DNA of 64,000 bases from assembly GCA_039000515.1 (NCBI GenBank), contig JBCFYV010000596.1, positions 1 to 64,000 of the forward strand. Direction: 5' to 3'. The translations under genes and the position numbers were made by a program. Shown one piece after another: positions 1 through 10,984 of this stretch; the stretch's first letter is position 1; each line of letters opens with the position of its first letter. This DNA comes from Timema cristinae. Taxonomy: Eukaryota; Arthropoda; Insecta; Phasmatodea; Timematidae. Under the pieces are notes generated by a model. It was not told the DNA's origin. It saw nothing but the letters and a program-made list of their open reading frames with translations, and searched no databases.

Positions 1-786
1 TCCCAACATGTAGGATAACCAGATACGAGTCTCTACTTGTCGAGACACCAAACTGGCAACAATCATGAACAGTGTCAATGACCCCTTGTACTAGCTCACA
101 TTTACAAGGCCACGATCTATTCCTGTTTCGACTTGTCTTGTCAAGCCACCAAACAAACGCCAGTTTTGAATCATCAGGGAAAACCCATTGCTGGGGGAAG
201 GTTTGTGACACCAAAATAGATTCATGTGCATGCGACAGGGAGCCATTAATCACATTTTATGCTAGACAGCAGTTGAGAGAAGGTGCTCCCCACCCTTACA
301 ATCATTGATCACCTGCAGAGAAGGATGAGGACTGTGAGCGTTGCCCGACGCCCGAGACTGCACGCTACCCTACCAATAAATAAAAACTCCTACTCCACAA
401 ATAAAAAATAAACTCCCACACAAAATCTTTCCCCAGGGACATACAATCAAATGGGAAAAAAAACAAATGGGACAGAAAGTTCCAAGTTCCAAGTTTGGAC
501 AACAAATATCGAATTTGGACATGAATAAAACACATTCAAACCAACCCGAAAACCCACGAATGTGGAAAGGGGGTTGAAATTAGAGGGAGAAAGCGCTGTA
601 CTGAGCCAGTGCTATAAATAACAGCCAATCACAGTGCTGTACTAAGCCTGTGCTATAAATAACAGCCAATCACAGTGCTGTACTGAGCTTGTGTTATAAG
701 TAACAGCCATTCACTGTGCTGTACTGAGCCTGTGTTATAAATAATAGCCAATCACAACGCTGTTTCGGTAGGCCCCACACGCTACT
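1..786. mobile_element. Right terminal repeat of a second Polinton-like element (partial)
   Basis: This stretch shares landmarks, in the same order, with the right terminal repeat of the Polinton at 6694-26990. It has the motif 'gatctattcctgtttcgact' near 106 (compare 'gatctattcctttcctaact' near 24350), then short lines like 'accaataaataaaaactcct' near 370 (compare 24720-24760), then 'ctataaataacagccaatca' near 610 (compare the region joining 24909 and 26897). It ends in CTACT at 782-786, as the Polinton ends in CTACT at 26986-26990. No protein is readable, so this is the outer 0.8 kb of an element lying mostly off the left edge. The similarity is by eye and divergent; a solo terminal repeat is equally possible. 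Confidence 0.5.
595..770 (+). repeat. 41-bp tandem repeat, about four copies
   Basis: Units begin with gctgtact at 595, 636, 677 and 718, with a partial unit at 759, an exact 41-bp spacing. Each unit contains a TATAAATA-like word and a CCAAT box (agccaatca). It lies at the outer end of the Polinton-like terminal repeat, so it may be a multiplied promoter or transposase-binding module. Confidence 0.85.
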
Positions 787-798
787 TATATATATATA

Positions 799-830
<32 letters not shown>

Positions 831-872
831 TTACACATATATACATATATATAAATATATACATATATATAC
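785..872. repeat. (TA)n microsatellite
   Basis: Nearly uninterrupted TA dinucleotides followed by TATACATA variants. It begins immediately after the proposed end of the terminal repeat, consistent with integration next to a TA tract. Confidence 0.95.
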
Positions 873-1029
873 AACGTATGGGGCGCACCAAAACACATAT
901 ACATACATACACCTGACCGGAGAAGACTCCTTTAACCGTTTAGAAAAGTATATGTTTTCACTATTGTAAAATAAACCAAGTATGACTTACCTCGAATGTC
1001 TCCCCTATGGCTCAGTCTTTTTATCGTTA

Positions 1030-1542
1030 AACCCAAGCTAGTATGACCTGTTAAGCAGACATGAAGTCTCAATGTTAGACATGGCTGATTCAGAACTCAG
1101 GTATGTGGTAGGTGTGTGAAGAAGACCGACTAGTCATATAACTTATTGTATCTAGTCCTGCTAAGAAAACTTCCATGTATGATGTAGAGCTATGGTCAAG
1201 GGTAAACCGTATGACCACGTTCAGATCAATGATCAAAAACTATGTAGGTAGGAAGCATGGATCAGATCCAAGATCGAATGCCACATAAGTACACTGCAGG
1301 GAACTGAACAACAGTAAAATGGGGTCTAATTATCATGTACAGCTGAAAAACACAACATATGCTGTGGGAGTGCTGATAGAATTTAATTAAAATGCACAGA
1401 TTGGATCAATGATCAAACGGTGTTTAAGAATGATGTAAACTATGATCAGTTATCAAATATAGTGCAAGTATCGTTCAACCTTATAATCAAAACTAAGTAT
1501 GTTACCTAGTTCAGTACGATAATATAATTCTGTTTAAGTATG
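1030..1542. repeat. Degenerate minisatellite, left part
   Basis: Loose repeats of a 40-60 bp theme containing 'aagtatgatgtagagct' and 'gatcaatgatcaaa' variants. The same theme resumes at 4163-4525 after the hAT element, so the hAT inserted into an old, already diverged array. No coding signal is visible. Confidence 0.6.
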
Positions 1543-1550
1543 ATTTAGAC

Positions 1551-4154
1551 CAGTGGTTCCCAACCTTTTGAGGCCCATCTCCCCTTTCTGGAGGTTGACT
1601 AACAACTATCGCCCCCTTTTCATTTTCATTGTATGCCTAATTTTAATTTGAAGTAAGGTGTAAATAATAAAGCAGTTTTATTATTATAAACCATTTTACT
1701 ACCGTATATAAAAACAACCAAAGCAGTTTTATCCGGTCACTCTTGAATAAAATAGAAAAAAAATGTACATTTTTTTACAGATTTTTTTAAATAAAAAAAA
1801 GTGAAATAATTAACTAAGATCATTGATGTACATTTAAAAAACAGGAGTACATGTTTTCATTTTTAAATTGGAATCTGGAAAAATTAAGAAAGTTGACAGT
1901 TAAAATTTGAAAGAATAAATGAAAGTTTGAAAATTTGTTATTGTTTTATTTTACCTTTTCAATGGCTGCCTTGTTCTTGGTGGATTTCAGTTAAAGCTTG
2001 AATATCCGGCTTTATGTTCGTCAAGTTCAGGCGCAAGTCTCCTTTGAGGCAAATGTCTAACTTATTTCTTTGTTTTGTGAGGAGCTGGACAACAGAACTA
2101 AATCCTTTTTCAACTAAATATGTTGACGGGAACGAGATGAGAAGTGGTTCAGTTTTTCCCCACAGTTGTGGATAAGTGTCCATAATCTTCACCCAGCCTA
2201 AATCGTAACCGCTCTGCTTGAAAATTATTTTCGCCTCACAGTCATACTTCAGATCTAGAAACTCTGTCCGCAAAGAGTTATCAAGCTTATCCACAGCTTC
2301 AAACGAGAATGGATCTAGAATCCAATCAGGAATTTGTAACTTGGTCAAATCTTCAAATCTTAATTCCATGTCAGTTTTTAACTGGTCAAGGTGATCAGTA
2401 AAAATTAGGATTTTGTCTTCTGGGAGTTCAGGAGTCCCGTTAGCTGACACTGAACACTTTTTAAGGGTCGGAAACTGAATCAGCTCTTTACGGCCAATAT
2501 TTACCTTGTGAATATCAAACTTGGCGATGAATGATGAAATAATTCCTTTGGCCTTGATAAGGTTCATCTTGTTTCCATGAAGCCTTATATTGACTTCGTT
2601 CATTTTTAAAAAAATAGCTCTAAGGTACGCAAGTTCCAACTTGCGTTTCTTCAAATTCTCACTTAAAACAGGATCAGACGTGTCGAGAAACTCAGTAACC
2701 GTGTCAAATAATTCGAAGAAACGGCGCAAACAGTTTCCTTTGGAAAGCCACCTCACGGCCGTATGTAGAAGCAAGCGTTCGAATTCCTCATCATTTTCAT
2801 GGCAAAGTTGTCGGAACAGACGGTCATTGAGGGAATTAGCTTTAATCTTGTTGACACCAGTAATGACCAGTTTTAGGGTTTCATGCAGGACACCACTCAA
2901 TTTTCTCGCAGCTAATTGTTGACGATGAATGACACAGTGAATAGTGATGACCTCTGGCACTTGTTTCTTAAGGTGGGCTAGAAACCCAGCATGATGACCT
3001 GACATGGCAGGAGCACCGTCTGTTGCGCAAGCGATCACGTTTGTTAGGGAATCTCTTTTTCCTCAAAATAATCTTGTACCACTTTAAAAATCTACGATCC
3101 CTTCGTATCAGTGATCAAAGTTCTAACAAACAGCATTTCCTCGGTAATTTCCTTTTGTTCATTGATAAACCTCACATAAGCTAATAAAATTTCTTTGTTA
3201 TCAATCACAGTTGATTCATCAATCTGCAATGCAAATTTACTTTTTTTCAACAAATTGGGGAGTTTGGATTCAACGTCTGTGGCCATTTCGTCAATTCGCC
3301 TGGAAACAGTATTGTTGCTCAAAGGAACCAATTGACTTATCTTATTACTAGGGCCCTCGCCTAGCATGATTTCAACAATTTTTTTGGTAGCCTGTAAAAC
3401 AAGAGTTTCGCCAATTGTGTGAGGTTTACCACATTTAGTGATCAATAAAGATCGTAAGAAGCAGGAAGACCTTTGTCAAGATCGGTTGCTCGTTTTTTAA
3501 TAATTAACTCACATTAGGCCGTTTAACAGCTTTAGCTTTGAGGTGTTGAAAATAACTAAGTTCTTTACTCACTTTATCACTGTGTACTCTTGATAAATGA
3601 TCTTTCATTCGCGAAGGCTTCATGGCTTCATTACTAGTAAATGTTTTATCGCACAAAAGACAATGTGGAAACTGCACATTTTGCGGTGACGTGATAAAAC
3701 CGAATTTTAAATACTCAGCTGAGTATTGACGACACTTCTTCTTTTTTGAATCCATTGTGCATAAACTTCTACACTTCAAAACAAACGCACAAAAACAGAA
3801 AAGACACGCACAAAAACTGATGGTGAGCACACAAAGGCTAGTGAAGACTGAAGACGAATGTAGGTCAATGGCAAGTGTGTTGTGTTGGCAGGAGGGGGAG
3901 GGGGTTGAGTCACCAGTCGGCCGCGCTGAACAATAACAGGTGGGGGACTGTGAAGAGGGGTGAGTGCAGTGAACTCGCTGGCTGAGAATAGCCAGTGACT
4001 CGTGCTACCCGGCAACTTCTACTGTACAGTACTATTTTAATTTTTCCCCCTTTGAATACTCATCGCCCCCAAATCGCCCCCCACTTATTTATTGCTCCCC
4101 TGATAACCCAAATCGCCCGCTTGGGGGTGATCGCCCCCAGGTTGGGAACCACTG
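1551..4154 (-). mobile_element. hAT-superfamily DNA transposon, complete ends
   Basis: The ends are perfect 16-bp inverted repeats, CAGTGGTTCCCAACCT at 1551 and its complement ending at 4154. They are flanked by identical 8-bp duplications ATTTAGAC at 1543-1550 and 4155-4162. An 8-bp duplication and a CAG(T)GG terminus are standard for hAT. The 2,604-bp element carries one broken transposase on the minus strand. Clean ends but a frameshifted gene indicate a fairly recent insertion of an already dead copy, or later decay. Confidence 0.95.
1959..3755 (-). pseudogene. hAT transposase, BED-finger type (ZBED5/FAM200-like), frameshifted
   Basis: Three consecutive minus-strand frames form one transposase of about 600 residues, normal for this family. 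The likely start is the methionine of MDSKKKK at 3755. Segment 1 (to about 3504) holds a BED-type zinc finger with C-x2-C (CLLC) and H-x4-H (HLSRVH). Segment 2 (3445-3092) includes QIDEST, the first catalytic aspartate region. Segment 3 (3038-1959) has the second aspartate in ATDGAPAMSGHH and the C-terminal hAT dimerisation region (SFPSTYLVEKGFSS). Frameshifts lie near 3450-3505 and 3040-3090, so the gene cannot make an intact enzyme. The family cuts and pastes its own element through the 16-bp ends seen here. Confidence 0.9.
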
Positions 4155-4162
4155 ATTTAGAC

Positions 4163-4525
4163 TTTCAATCTGTGATCAAATACAATGCAAGTGCCATGTA
4201 CCGTTATAATCAATTCTAAGTATAAGGTGGAGCTCTGTTCAAGTCTAAGTATGATGTAGAGCTCAGATCAAAGACCAAATAATGTTTAAAAAGTATGTAA
4301 AACTCTGGTCACTAAACAAATATTTATGCTTAGGATATGATTAAGTATGATATAGGTCTATAATTAAGTCTACGTACGATACAGAGTTCAGATCAATGTT
4401 AAAATGGTGTTTAAGTATAATATAAAGCTCTGAACAGTGATAAATATAATTTAAGTATCATGTATGGCTAGGGGTACATCTATGTATAATGTAGATCTCT
4501 GATCAAGGATCAGTACGTTTTCGCT
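4163..4525. repeat. Degenerate minisatellite, right part
   Basis: Continuation of the array seen at 1030-1542, with motifs such as 'tctaagtatgatgtagagct' and 'gttcagatcaatg'. Copies are too diverged to give an exact period. Confidence 0.55.
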
Positions 4526-5384
4526 AGCAAATTGACCAAGATGAAAATCTTTTTGGGGCGAATATGGGAACATTCGTGTTTGAAGAGGTAGATCTTAGCT
4601 AGGGAGATTCTACATTCACAAGTAGGCCATCCGATAGTAGATCATAATATATTCTGGAGATAGGACCTACGTCAAATGTATTTAATCTTTTCACACAATT
4701 ATTAAATTCATTAAATATATATTATATTGCATTTTTTGTATGAATGTTTGATGTGAACTAAAACTATTGATCGTTTGGAATTAATGCTCAAGGCCCTTGG
4801 CCTTGTTGAATGAAAGTCTACAACCTTTTTCGGTGGATGATGGGTAGGAGGGTGGAAGGCGTGGCTTCACAACCAAACTACAACAGTGAAAGTTGACATC
4901 AGCATTTTCCAAAATATAGTGCCTTGTTTAGGGAGCACACCTTACTTGGAAAGAGTCCGATTTATGACGGCCTGCCACTCAGATAATCCTATTGTTTCTC
5001 GGGTACAAAGCGGTCTTGCATTGTACTGTAATTTTACTGTCCTAGTAAACTAAACCAAGGTACCGACTGTTTTATTTCTTGCACAGCTTTTCACCGAGCT
5101 GACCAGGCCCTTTAGTTTTTTTTGTTTGGAAGTAATTCATACTTAAATTTTTCCAGTAAAGATAATAATTATTATGCAAGATTGTAATAATTAACACTCA
5201 ACTGATTTATTGCCTAAATAATCTAACAAATACAACTGTAAAAAAAAGCTTTATTCATACTATGTCAAAATAAATCCAGTTAAATGTGTTTTTCTACCAT
5301 AATAATGATAATAGCTTCCCTATAAATTACGTGTTTCCTAAAAGATGAAACAGATGGATTATTAATAAATATAATGTTTACAGG

Positions 5385-5385
<1 letters not shown>
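4526..5385. other. Intergenic, no gene seen
   Basis: AT-rich unique-looking sequence with no long open frame, no RNA gene and no recognisable transposon end. Confidence 0.6.
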
Positions 5386-5451
<66 letters not shown>

Positions 5452-5452
5452 A
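5386..5452. repeat. (CT)n then (AT)n microsatellite
   Basis: A run of CT repeats from about 5390 to 5430 changes directly into TA repeats up to about 5450. Confidence 0.95.
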
Positions 5453-5516
5453 AACTGTTTTGGATTAATACAAATCTAAAAAAATGTGTATATTAAAAAA
5501 ATATTATGAACTAAGC

Positions 5517-6111
5517 CTGGTACACATTGGACGATAATCACCAGATTCCCACCAATCACCGATGTTTCCTGATGATGTTTCCCGTGTGTCTGGATACAAG
5601 GAAACATCGCCCCAGTGTCCGGACTCAAGTAGGTGTGTGCTCGGTGTGGACCACTGATCAGTGGTGGTGTCCGGACTCAAGTAGATGTGTGCTCGGTGTG
5701 GACCACTGATCAGTGGTGGTGTCCGGATTCAAGTAGGTGTGTGCTCGGTGTGGACCACTGATCAGTGGTGGTGTCCGGACTCAAGTAGGTGTGTGCTCGG
5801 TGTGGACCACTGATCAGTGGTGGTGTCCGGACTCAAGTAGGTGTGTGCTCGGTGTGGACCACTGATCAGTGGTGGTGTCCTGACTCAAGTAGGTGTGTGC
5901 TCGGTGTGGACCACTGATCAGTGGTGGTGTCCGGACTCAAGTAGGTGTGTGCTCGATGTGGACCACTGATCAGTGGGGGTGTCCGGACTCAAGTAGGTGT
6001 GTGCTCGGTGTGGACCACTGATCAGTGGGGGTGTCCGGACTCAAGTAGGTGTGTGCGTGGACAATGTCGCTGAATACTTGTATCTGGCGATTATCGCCCA
6101 GTGTGTACTAG
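5517..6111. mobile_element. Non-autonomous inverted-repeat element with minisatellite core
   Basis: The left end CTGGTACACATTGGACGATA at 5517 matches the complement of the right end (CTAGTACACACTGGGCGATA read inward from 6111). Similarity continues about 35 bp through CACCAGAT/CGCCAGAT. The trinucleotide AGC flanks both sides (5514-5516 and 6112-6114), a possible 3-bp target duplication. There is no coding capacity. The interior is mostly a tandem array, the layout of a MITE that has captured or grown a minisatellite. The superfamily is not certain. Confidence 0.75.
5615..6056 (+). repeat. 52-bp minisatellite, about 8.5 copies, each with a palindrome
   Basis: GTGTCC units begin at 5615, 5667, 5719, 5771, 5823, 5875, 5927, 5979 and 6031, an exact 52-bp spacing. 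Units differ by only one or two bases, so the array is young. Each full unit has CCACTGATCAGTGG, a perfect 14-bp palindrome; two late units vary only just beyond it. The copies have no unique spacers, so this is not a CRISPR array. Confidence 0.95.
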
Positions 6112-6693
6112 AGCTTACTGATGCCAATTGTTTTACCGTCAATTAAATTAAAGTCAGTGAAGTGTATTTAAAATAAATACTCTATAGTAGATCAAATATT
6201 AATTCATATGAAGTGTGAAACTGTTCCTCAATTGAATATTTAATCATAAACAACTTTTTTTATAAACTTTCTTGTATTTAGTAAATGCCCCTGTCCCCCA
6301 CCATTTTCAATAAAAAAATCCTGCCCCCTTTAGGGTTAGGGACTACTTGCCTGCAGAATTTCAGATTCTGGGCTCACTGATTTTTTCTGTCTCCTTCATT
6401 TTGGGTCACCTTAGAGAATTTCCAGTCCAAAATGCCTAGGTTTTTTCTAAGAGGGGGAACATGCATACGAAATATTATCTCTCTCTGACATTGAATAGTG
6501 CTCCATTTGCAGATTTTGGTTTTTGGAACACCCTCCTCATTTTGCCCCCTATCACCTTTTTGAACTTTTTGTTACTCAGCATTTCTGTTACTCGAAAAAA
6601 CAAATTAATGAAAATATCTTGGATATACTTTTTATTAAATTTATTAGCTAATATAATAGGATCAATATTATACTTTTGGATTTTAAACTTGTT
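6112..6693. other. Intergenic, no gene seen
   Basis: AT-rich stretch between the small inverted-repeat element and the Polinton. Overlapping frames on both strands near 6461-6727 encode low-complexity hydrophobic peptides with no recognisable family and are not called. Confidence 0.5.
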
Positions 6694-7790
6694 AGTAGCC
6701 AGTATGGCGTATGGCAACACCTCCTGATAGGCTGGATTTGGTCACGTGGCCACGCCTCCTCGCTCTCTGATTGGCTGTTATTTCCCGCCCTTCCTTCCCC
6801 CAGCCCTGACCTACTTTTCCACTCCTACTGGCCCTCCTCCCCTCCCCTCCAGCCATCCAATCACGTACATGTTGGTTTTTGCTGAATAATTATTGTTAAT
6901 TAATTGGTAAAAGTGTTGGAGTTTTTTTATTCACGGCGGACGTGTTGGTTCTTGCTTAATTGGTAGGTGTTGGAGTTTTTTTATTAATCGATTAAGGCGT
7001 TGTACGAACCTCGCGCCATGGCTGGAGGTGCTGAGACCCTTCTCTATCAAACTTCAGCATTAATTGGTAGGATGGTGGGGGTGTCGGAGTGTTTATTCAT
7101 GGCTGTCGTGTTGGTGAGGTGCTGAGACCCTTTTCTATCAAGCTTCAGTTGTGTAATGCCGTTTTAACTTAGGAATTCTCCTTCACCCCGCTGTTGGTTT
7201 CCCCCCCTCCAGCACCTCCCCCTACAATCTGCAAACCACGTACATGTTGATTCTTGCTTAGTTGGCTGTCTGGTGTGTACGGAGGGGGCTTTCACTTTAG
7301 GAATTCTCCCTCATGAACCGTTTTCTAGCAAGCGTCAGCTGTGCTCACCCCTTTCCCACAGCTTTCACTTCCCCCCCTCCAGGCCCCAGGTTGGCGGGTT
7401 GTCAATACGAGTGGAGACAAGAATAGATATTGCGGTCATCGGGGTGCCATGGTGGGTCGTCAAGACAAGTTGAGACAAGAATAGATCGTGACCTCACGAG
7501 CTGTTTTCTAGCAAAGTCAGGTGTGCTCACCCCTTTCCCCCTCAGCTTTCACTTCCGGAATTCGGGCCCCCACCCCACAGAGCTGAACGGTGATGCGAAA
7601 ATTCTGATAATTGCCCCATCCCGCAAATAGGGGACACATGAATCTCTGTCACCCCCACAGAGCCTGTCATGAACGAAGGAAGTCGCTGCCCGCTCCATAA
7701 AGTACAACAATGGCAGAGTGCTGTCAAAAAACTTCACCCAACGTGCTATTTTATTGCCGTTCTTCCATGAATGCCGTCACAAACACTTTG
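6694..7790 (+). repeat. Left terminal inverted repeat of the Polinton
   Basis: Read forward, it matches the complement of the right end block by block. Shared pieces are the CCAAT-like 'tctgattggctgttattt', 'ctgacctacttttcc', 'taattaattggta' plus 'gttggagtttt', 'cgaacctcgcgccatggctg', and 'gacaagaatagat'. The last motif occurs twice here (near 7418 and 7475) as part of a roughly 60-bp subrepeat. The inner limit near 7790 is approximate. GC-rich and TA-rich blocks alternate, and no coding sequence is apparent. Confidence 0.8.
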
Positions 7791-8470
7791 TAAATAACTA
7801 GGGGGGAAAGTTAACCAAAAATGTGTTTTCATTGAAGTACGTGTATACTAAATAATAATACTAAATGGCTCTACAAGTTTAGTATGAAAAAATTAATTAT
7901 AATATTATTTAGATAGAATTTTAAAAACGCGTATTAATTAACTTGATTTTGTTTTGAAATCGCGGAAAAAAATGAAAGTATTGGTAACTGAAATATAAAA
8001 AGAGTAAAATTGTGTGTTTATTGAATGCAAAATAAAAGCGGTTCGGAGTTGTTACAAGTTTAGTAAGAAAAAAATATATATATTTTAAAAACGCCTATTA
8101 ATTAATTTAATTTTTAAATACTAGAATAACTCGTAGGTCTATTCATACGTCAAGTCTGCAACTTTCACATGTGGTATAATTATATCATCTATACTTATAG
8201 AATAATATTATTAAAATAGTAGCATGTTATCAATTTTAGAAGCAAAATACTTTTTGTTTTAAAGGCCCATCTATACAAGCTAGTATACAAAATAAAAGTG
8301 GCTCGGTGTTTTCACTAATGCTTTTGCAAGGAGCCTTACTACTAGTAGGGGCTTTAAAAACAACATTTTATTTACTAGAGTATTTATTTATCAAGATAGC
8401 ATACACGCTCTAAACGCGCCTATTATATCAACACATGAACTACATATTTACTTGAAATATTAAATTATAT
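7791..8470. other. AT-rich spacer inside the Polinton, no gene seen
   Basis: Very AT-rich sequence between the left terminal repeat and the Helitron-like insertion. There is a weak internal duplication of 'tttaaaaacgc(g/c)tattaatta' near 7920 and 8085. Confidence 0.5.
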
Positions 8471-9043
8471 ATAATATTATAAATGCGAAAGTTTGTGTGT
8501 TTGTTATTCAATCACGCCAAAACTGCTGAACGGATTCGAATGAAACTTTATACGTTGGTAGAGTATTTCCTAGAATAACATATAGGATTATTCTTAACCT
8601 TTTATTTTAAATAAAAATAAATATATGATTATAATGTGATTGAAACGATGTTATTTAAGAATTTGTGATTTATATTTTGTCATTAAAGTAAATAGTGATT
8701 AGTGTGACGTAGTTTCATACTAATAAATAGTAAATATGATGTGATTTTAGCTATGTAGTTCAAAATTTTAAAATTTAATTTATTTAATTATCTTACTAAT
8801 TATGAAGTTAAAGATTTAAAAAATTATAATTGATAACTTAAAAAGTATATATTTCTTTTATTACGAAATATTTAAAAGTGAGAATTAAAATACGGCAAAA
8901 TTATTTACAGCTAGAACTGAGAAAAAAACGCATAGATATTTGAAAATAATAAATAAAGTTTGACTTAGCACCAAAACAGTTTAGTTAAAAATGAAAAGAT
9001 GTCATCAATTATTGCGGGCGAAGCAGCGATGGGTAAAAGCTAG
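8471..9043 (+). mobile_element. Helitron-like non-autonomous remnant
   Basis: It begins with 'ttataaatgcgaaagtttgt' near 8478 and 'cacgccaaaactgctgaacg' near 8514. It ends with 'gcgggcgaagcagcgatggg' followed by AAAAGCTAG at 9043 and a T. A GC-rich short hairpin-like segment just before a CTAG(T) end is the Helitron 3' signature, and both end motifs recall a family common in arthropod genomes (from general knowledge, not searched). The interior is AT-rich without coding capacity. The 5' limit is uncertain. Confidence 0.55.
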
Positions 9044-9209
9044 TTACTAATAACTTACACCTAGTAACTAAATGTTTACTAACTATTGACGGAACAGAAC
9101 AGCCACATCCATCCGAGTCGCTGGGTAGGAGCCGACTGACGAAATAACAGTCTCAACGCAGGCGCCGAGAACCTTATTTTATTTAGGTCGGCAAACTCAT
9201 TGAAATGGT

Positions 9210-9217
9210 TATAAATA
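9210..9217 (+). promoter_or_regulatory. TATA box of the first Polinton gene
   Basis: TATAAATA lies 52 bp upstream of the ATG at 9262. An initiator-like 'tcacaatcggtcatt' follows about 30 bp downstream of the box, in the expected start-site position. Confidence 0.6.
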
Positions 9218-9261
9218 CAGCTCAAATCATCACAATCGGTCATTTTAATTTGTAAACTAAG

Positions 9262-9806
9262 ATGAGCTTCGAATCGCTAGAAAACTATATACAATCAGGT
9301 ATGTTATTTTAAATAGTTTAGTATATTTCAATGGGTTTTTTTGTTTAATACATCTGTGGCGTACATTGGTGTTATTTTTTTGTTAGTTGACGAGCCCCCA
9401 ATGATTGCCGCAGGCGTACAACCGAGGATCCTGATAGTCTGGACCAGATACTTCTGTTTACGGAAAATGGGATTTGTGTTGCGGATGCTGGTGGGTCCAT
9501 GGGTAATTAATTAATTAGCTGCCTACGATAAACTTGCCAGTGTTTTTTCTTCTGTAAAGGTTAATTAATATGTATTTATTTAATTTCAGACTACTGGGAT
9601 CCATTTTTCCTGGATGAGGGTCTTCCGGGTGACATGGGTACGGGGGTACCAACATCGACCCCCCCCCCCCTGAGGCGCCACTGCACGCAAGCCCTCTGCA
9701 GTTCCCGAGGGGCGGCACCGAGCCTCCCTGTATCCTCTCACCGGTGGCTCTATCGTCTGCACCCCGTCTGTTTGGGCAGATTTGGACGCCCTCGACCGGC
9801 TGCTAT
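9262..9806 (+). CDS. Three 5' exons of a spliced Polinton gene, probably leading into polymerase B
   Basis: Exons are inferred at 9262-9298, 9387-9502 and 9590-9806. Each boundary has a clear signal: GTATGT and TTGTTAG; GTAATT and TTTCAG; GTAAGT. Exon 1 reads MSFESLENYIQS and stops in phase 1. Exon 2 contains DEPPMIAAGVQP then, after a one-base shift, SLDQILLFTENGICVADAGG. Exon 3 starts DYWDPFFLDEGLPGD and later, in a shifted frame, VWADLDALDRLL. The peptide is acidic and proline-rich. Exon 3 ends in the phase that fits an acceptor (TATTATAG) at 11951-11952, just ahead of the reading frame leading into polymerase B. No family is recognised for this N-terminus. It could instead be a separate short gene. 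Confidence 0.55.
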
Positions 9807-10984
9807 GTAAGTACATGCTACATGTAGCCACTAGTTTGAAAATATACTATCTCTCGCTCTCGCAAACACCGTTATTTCGTCATGAGATCGAACCCTTTTG
9901 ACAGCTGGGAGATTGTACTAGCTCGTTTAGTGTATAGTACCTTTACGATTTATACACTTTAAAAAACCCTGAGTCATTGGGGGAGTCCCTGGTTCAATTC
10001 CAGGGCATAAGCGAAAATACTGGTTTAGTTTTTAAAATAACTGCCCTGACTGGTATTTTGTACATGTTCCTTGGTTCATTTCCCATTCAAAGACAGAAAA
10101 TTTTAATTGTCGATTTACAATGTGATCGACCAAATATTCAAGCAAAATTTTAATGTCTACGTTAGCGTGTCTGAATAGTAAACTCATGGTCCCGGGTCAT
10201 TTCCTGTACAATGGCAGAAAATTATAATCGTCACTTTAGACATTTATTAAATTCACGTTTCAGCAAGATTAAACAAATCCATTGGAATATTACCCAATTT
10301 AAAGAGAGAGAGACAAAACCTATATGTATGCAGTGCCAAGGGACACTGGTTCGAATCAAAACAGGGGCTGAAAATGAGAGTTTATCCTTCTTGTAATAAA
10401 TATGTGTTGGGCATACAGCTGAATCTAGATACTTCTTTCAATTAATCAAATACAGGCGGCAGCTAGTAGCTTATGATAACCAAACAAATGTTTTTTGAAA
10501 TGGGTTGAACACATTTTCTTAGTCATCACTCAGTTTAAAGGTCACCGTTATAAAGTCAAATTTGACTAATCATTCGCATCAAATGAATGTTGCACCTGAG
10601 GGTAGGCAACCATAATTTGTGTTGTGTCACAGGTTGTCTATCCGCTCATTATGCAGGCTTCAGAAACAACACCCGGTATCCATGCTATCAATTCATTACG
10701 AGAAGATAAGACCCTAATATGATCAAATATATATTTTTACTAATTTATTTTTCAGGGTCGAAAATAAAATCTGAGGCTTTTTGTTCAATAAATCGACACA
10801 TTAATTACCAATGTAAGTAGCTGAACAAATTCAAACGAAAAATATCTTAAGACGTAAGCTCGCTCGATAAAATAATTATTGTACATGAAAATGACTTGTT
10901 TTAATAATATAAACATAAATTACCGAAATAAATTTCACTTAAAAAAACTATATATATATATATATTTTATGACTAAACACTTAG
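9807..10984. other. Proposed intron, diverged repeats
   Basis: The donor is GTAAGT at 9807; the interior holds loosely repeated units near 9985, 10065, 10185 and 10335. These share words like 'ctggttcaattccaggg', 'agaaaattttaat' and 'cactggttcgaatc'. The 'GGTTCAATTCC' words resemble a pol III B box, suggesting decayed SINE pieces. No protein is called; the 61-codon frame at 10211 looks accidental. Confidence 0.45.

Noticed and set aside
5615..6056. CRISPR-like regular repeats
   Set aside because: The whole 52-bp unit repeats without unique spacers, lies between transposon-like inverted ends, and the setting is eukaryotic.
6688..6693. Six-base target duplication for the Polinton
   Set aside because: CTTGTT on the left does not match CAAACG on the right; the duplication is lost, diverged, or the termini are a few bases off.
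6461..6727. Hydrophobic 88-codon frame resembling a membrane protein
   Set aside because: It is low-complexity AT-rich translation, overlapped by an antisense frame of equal quality, and it runs into the Polinton terminus.
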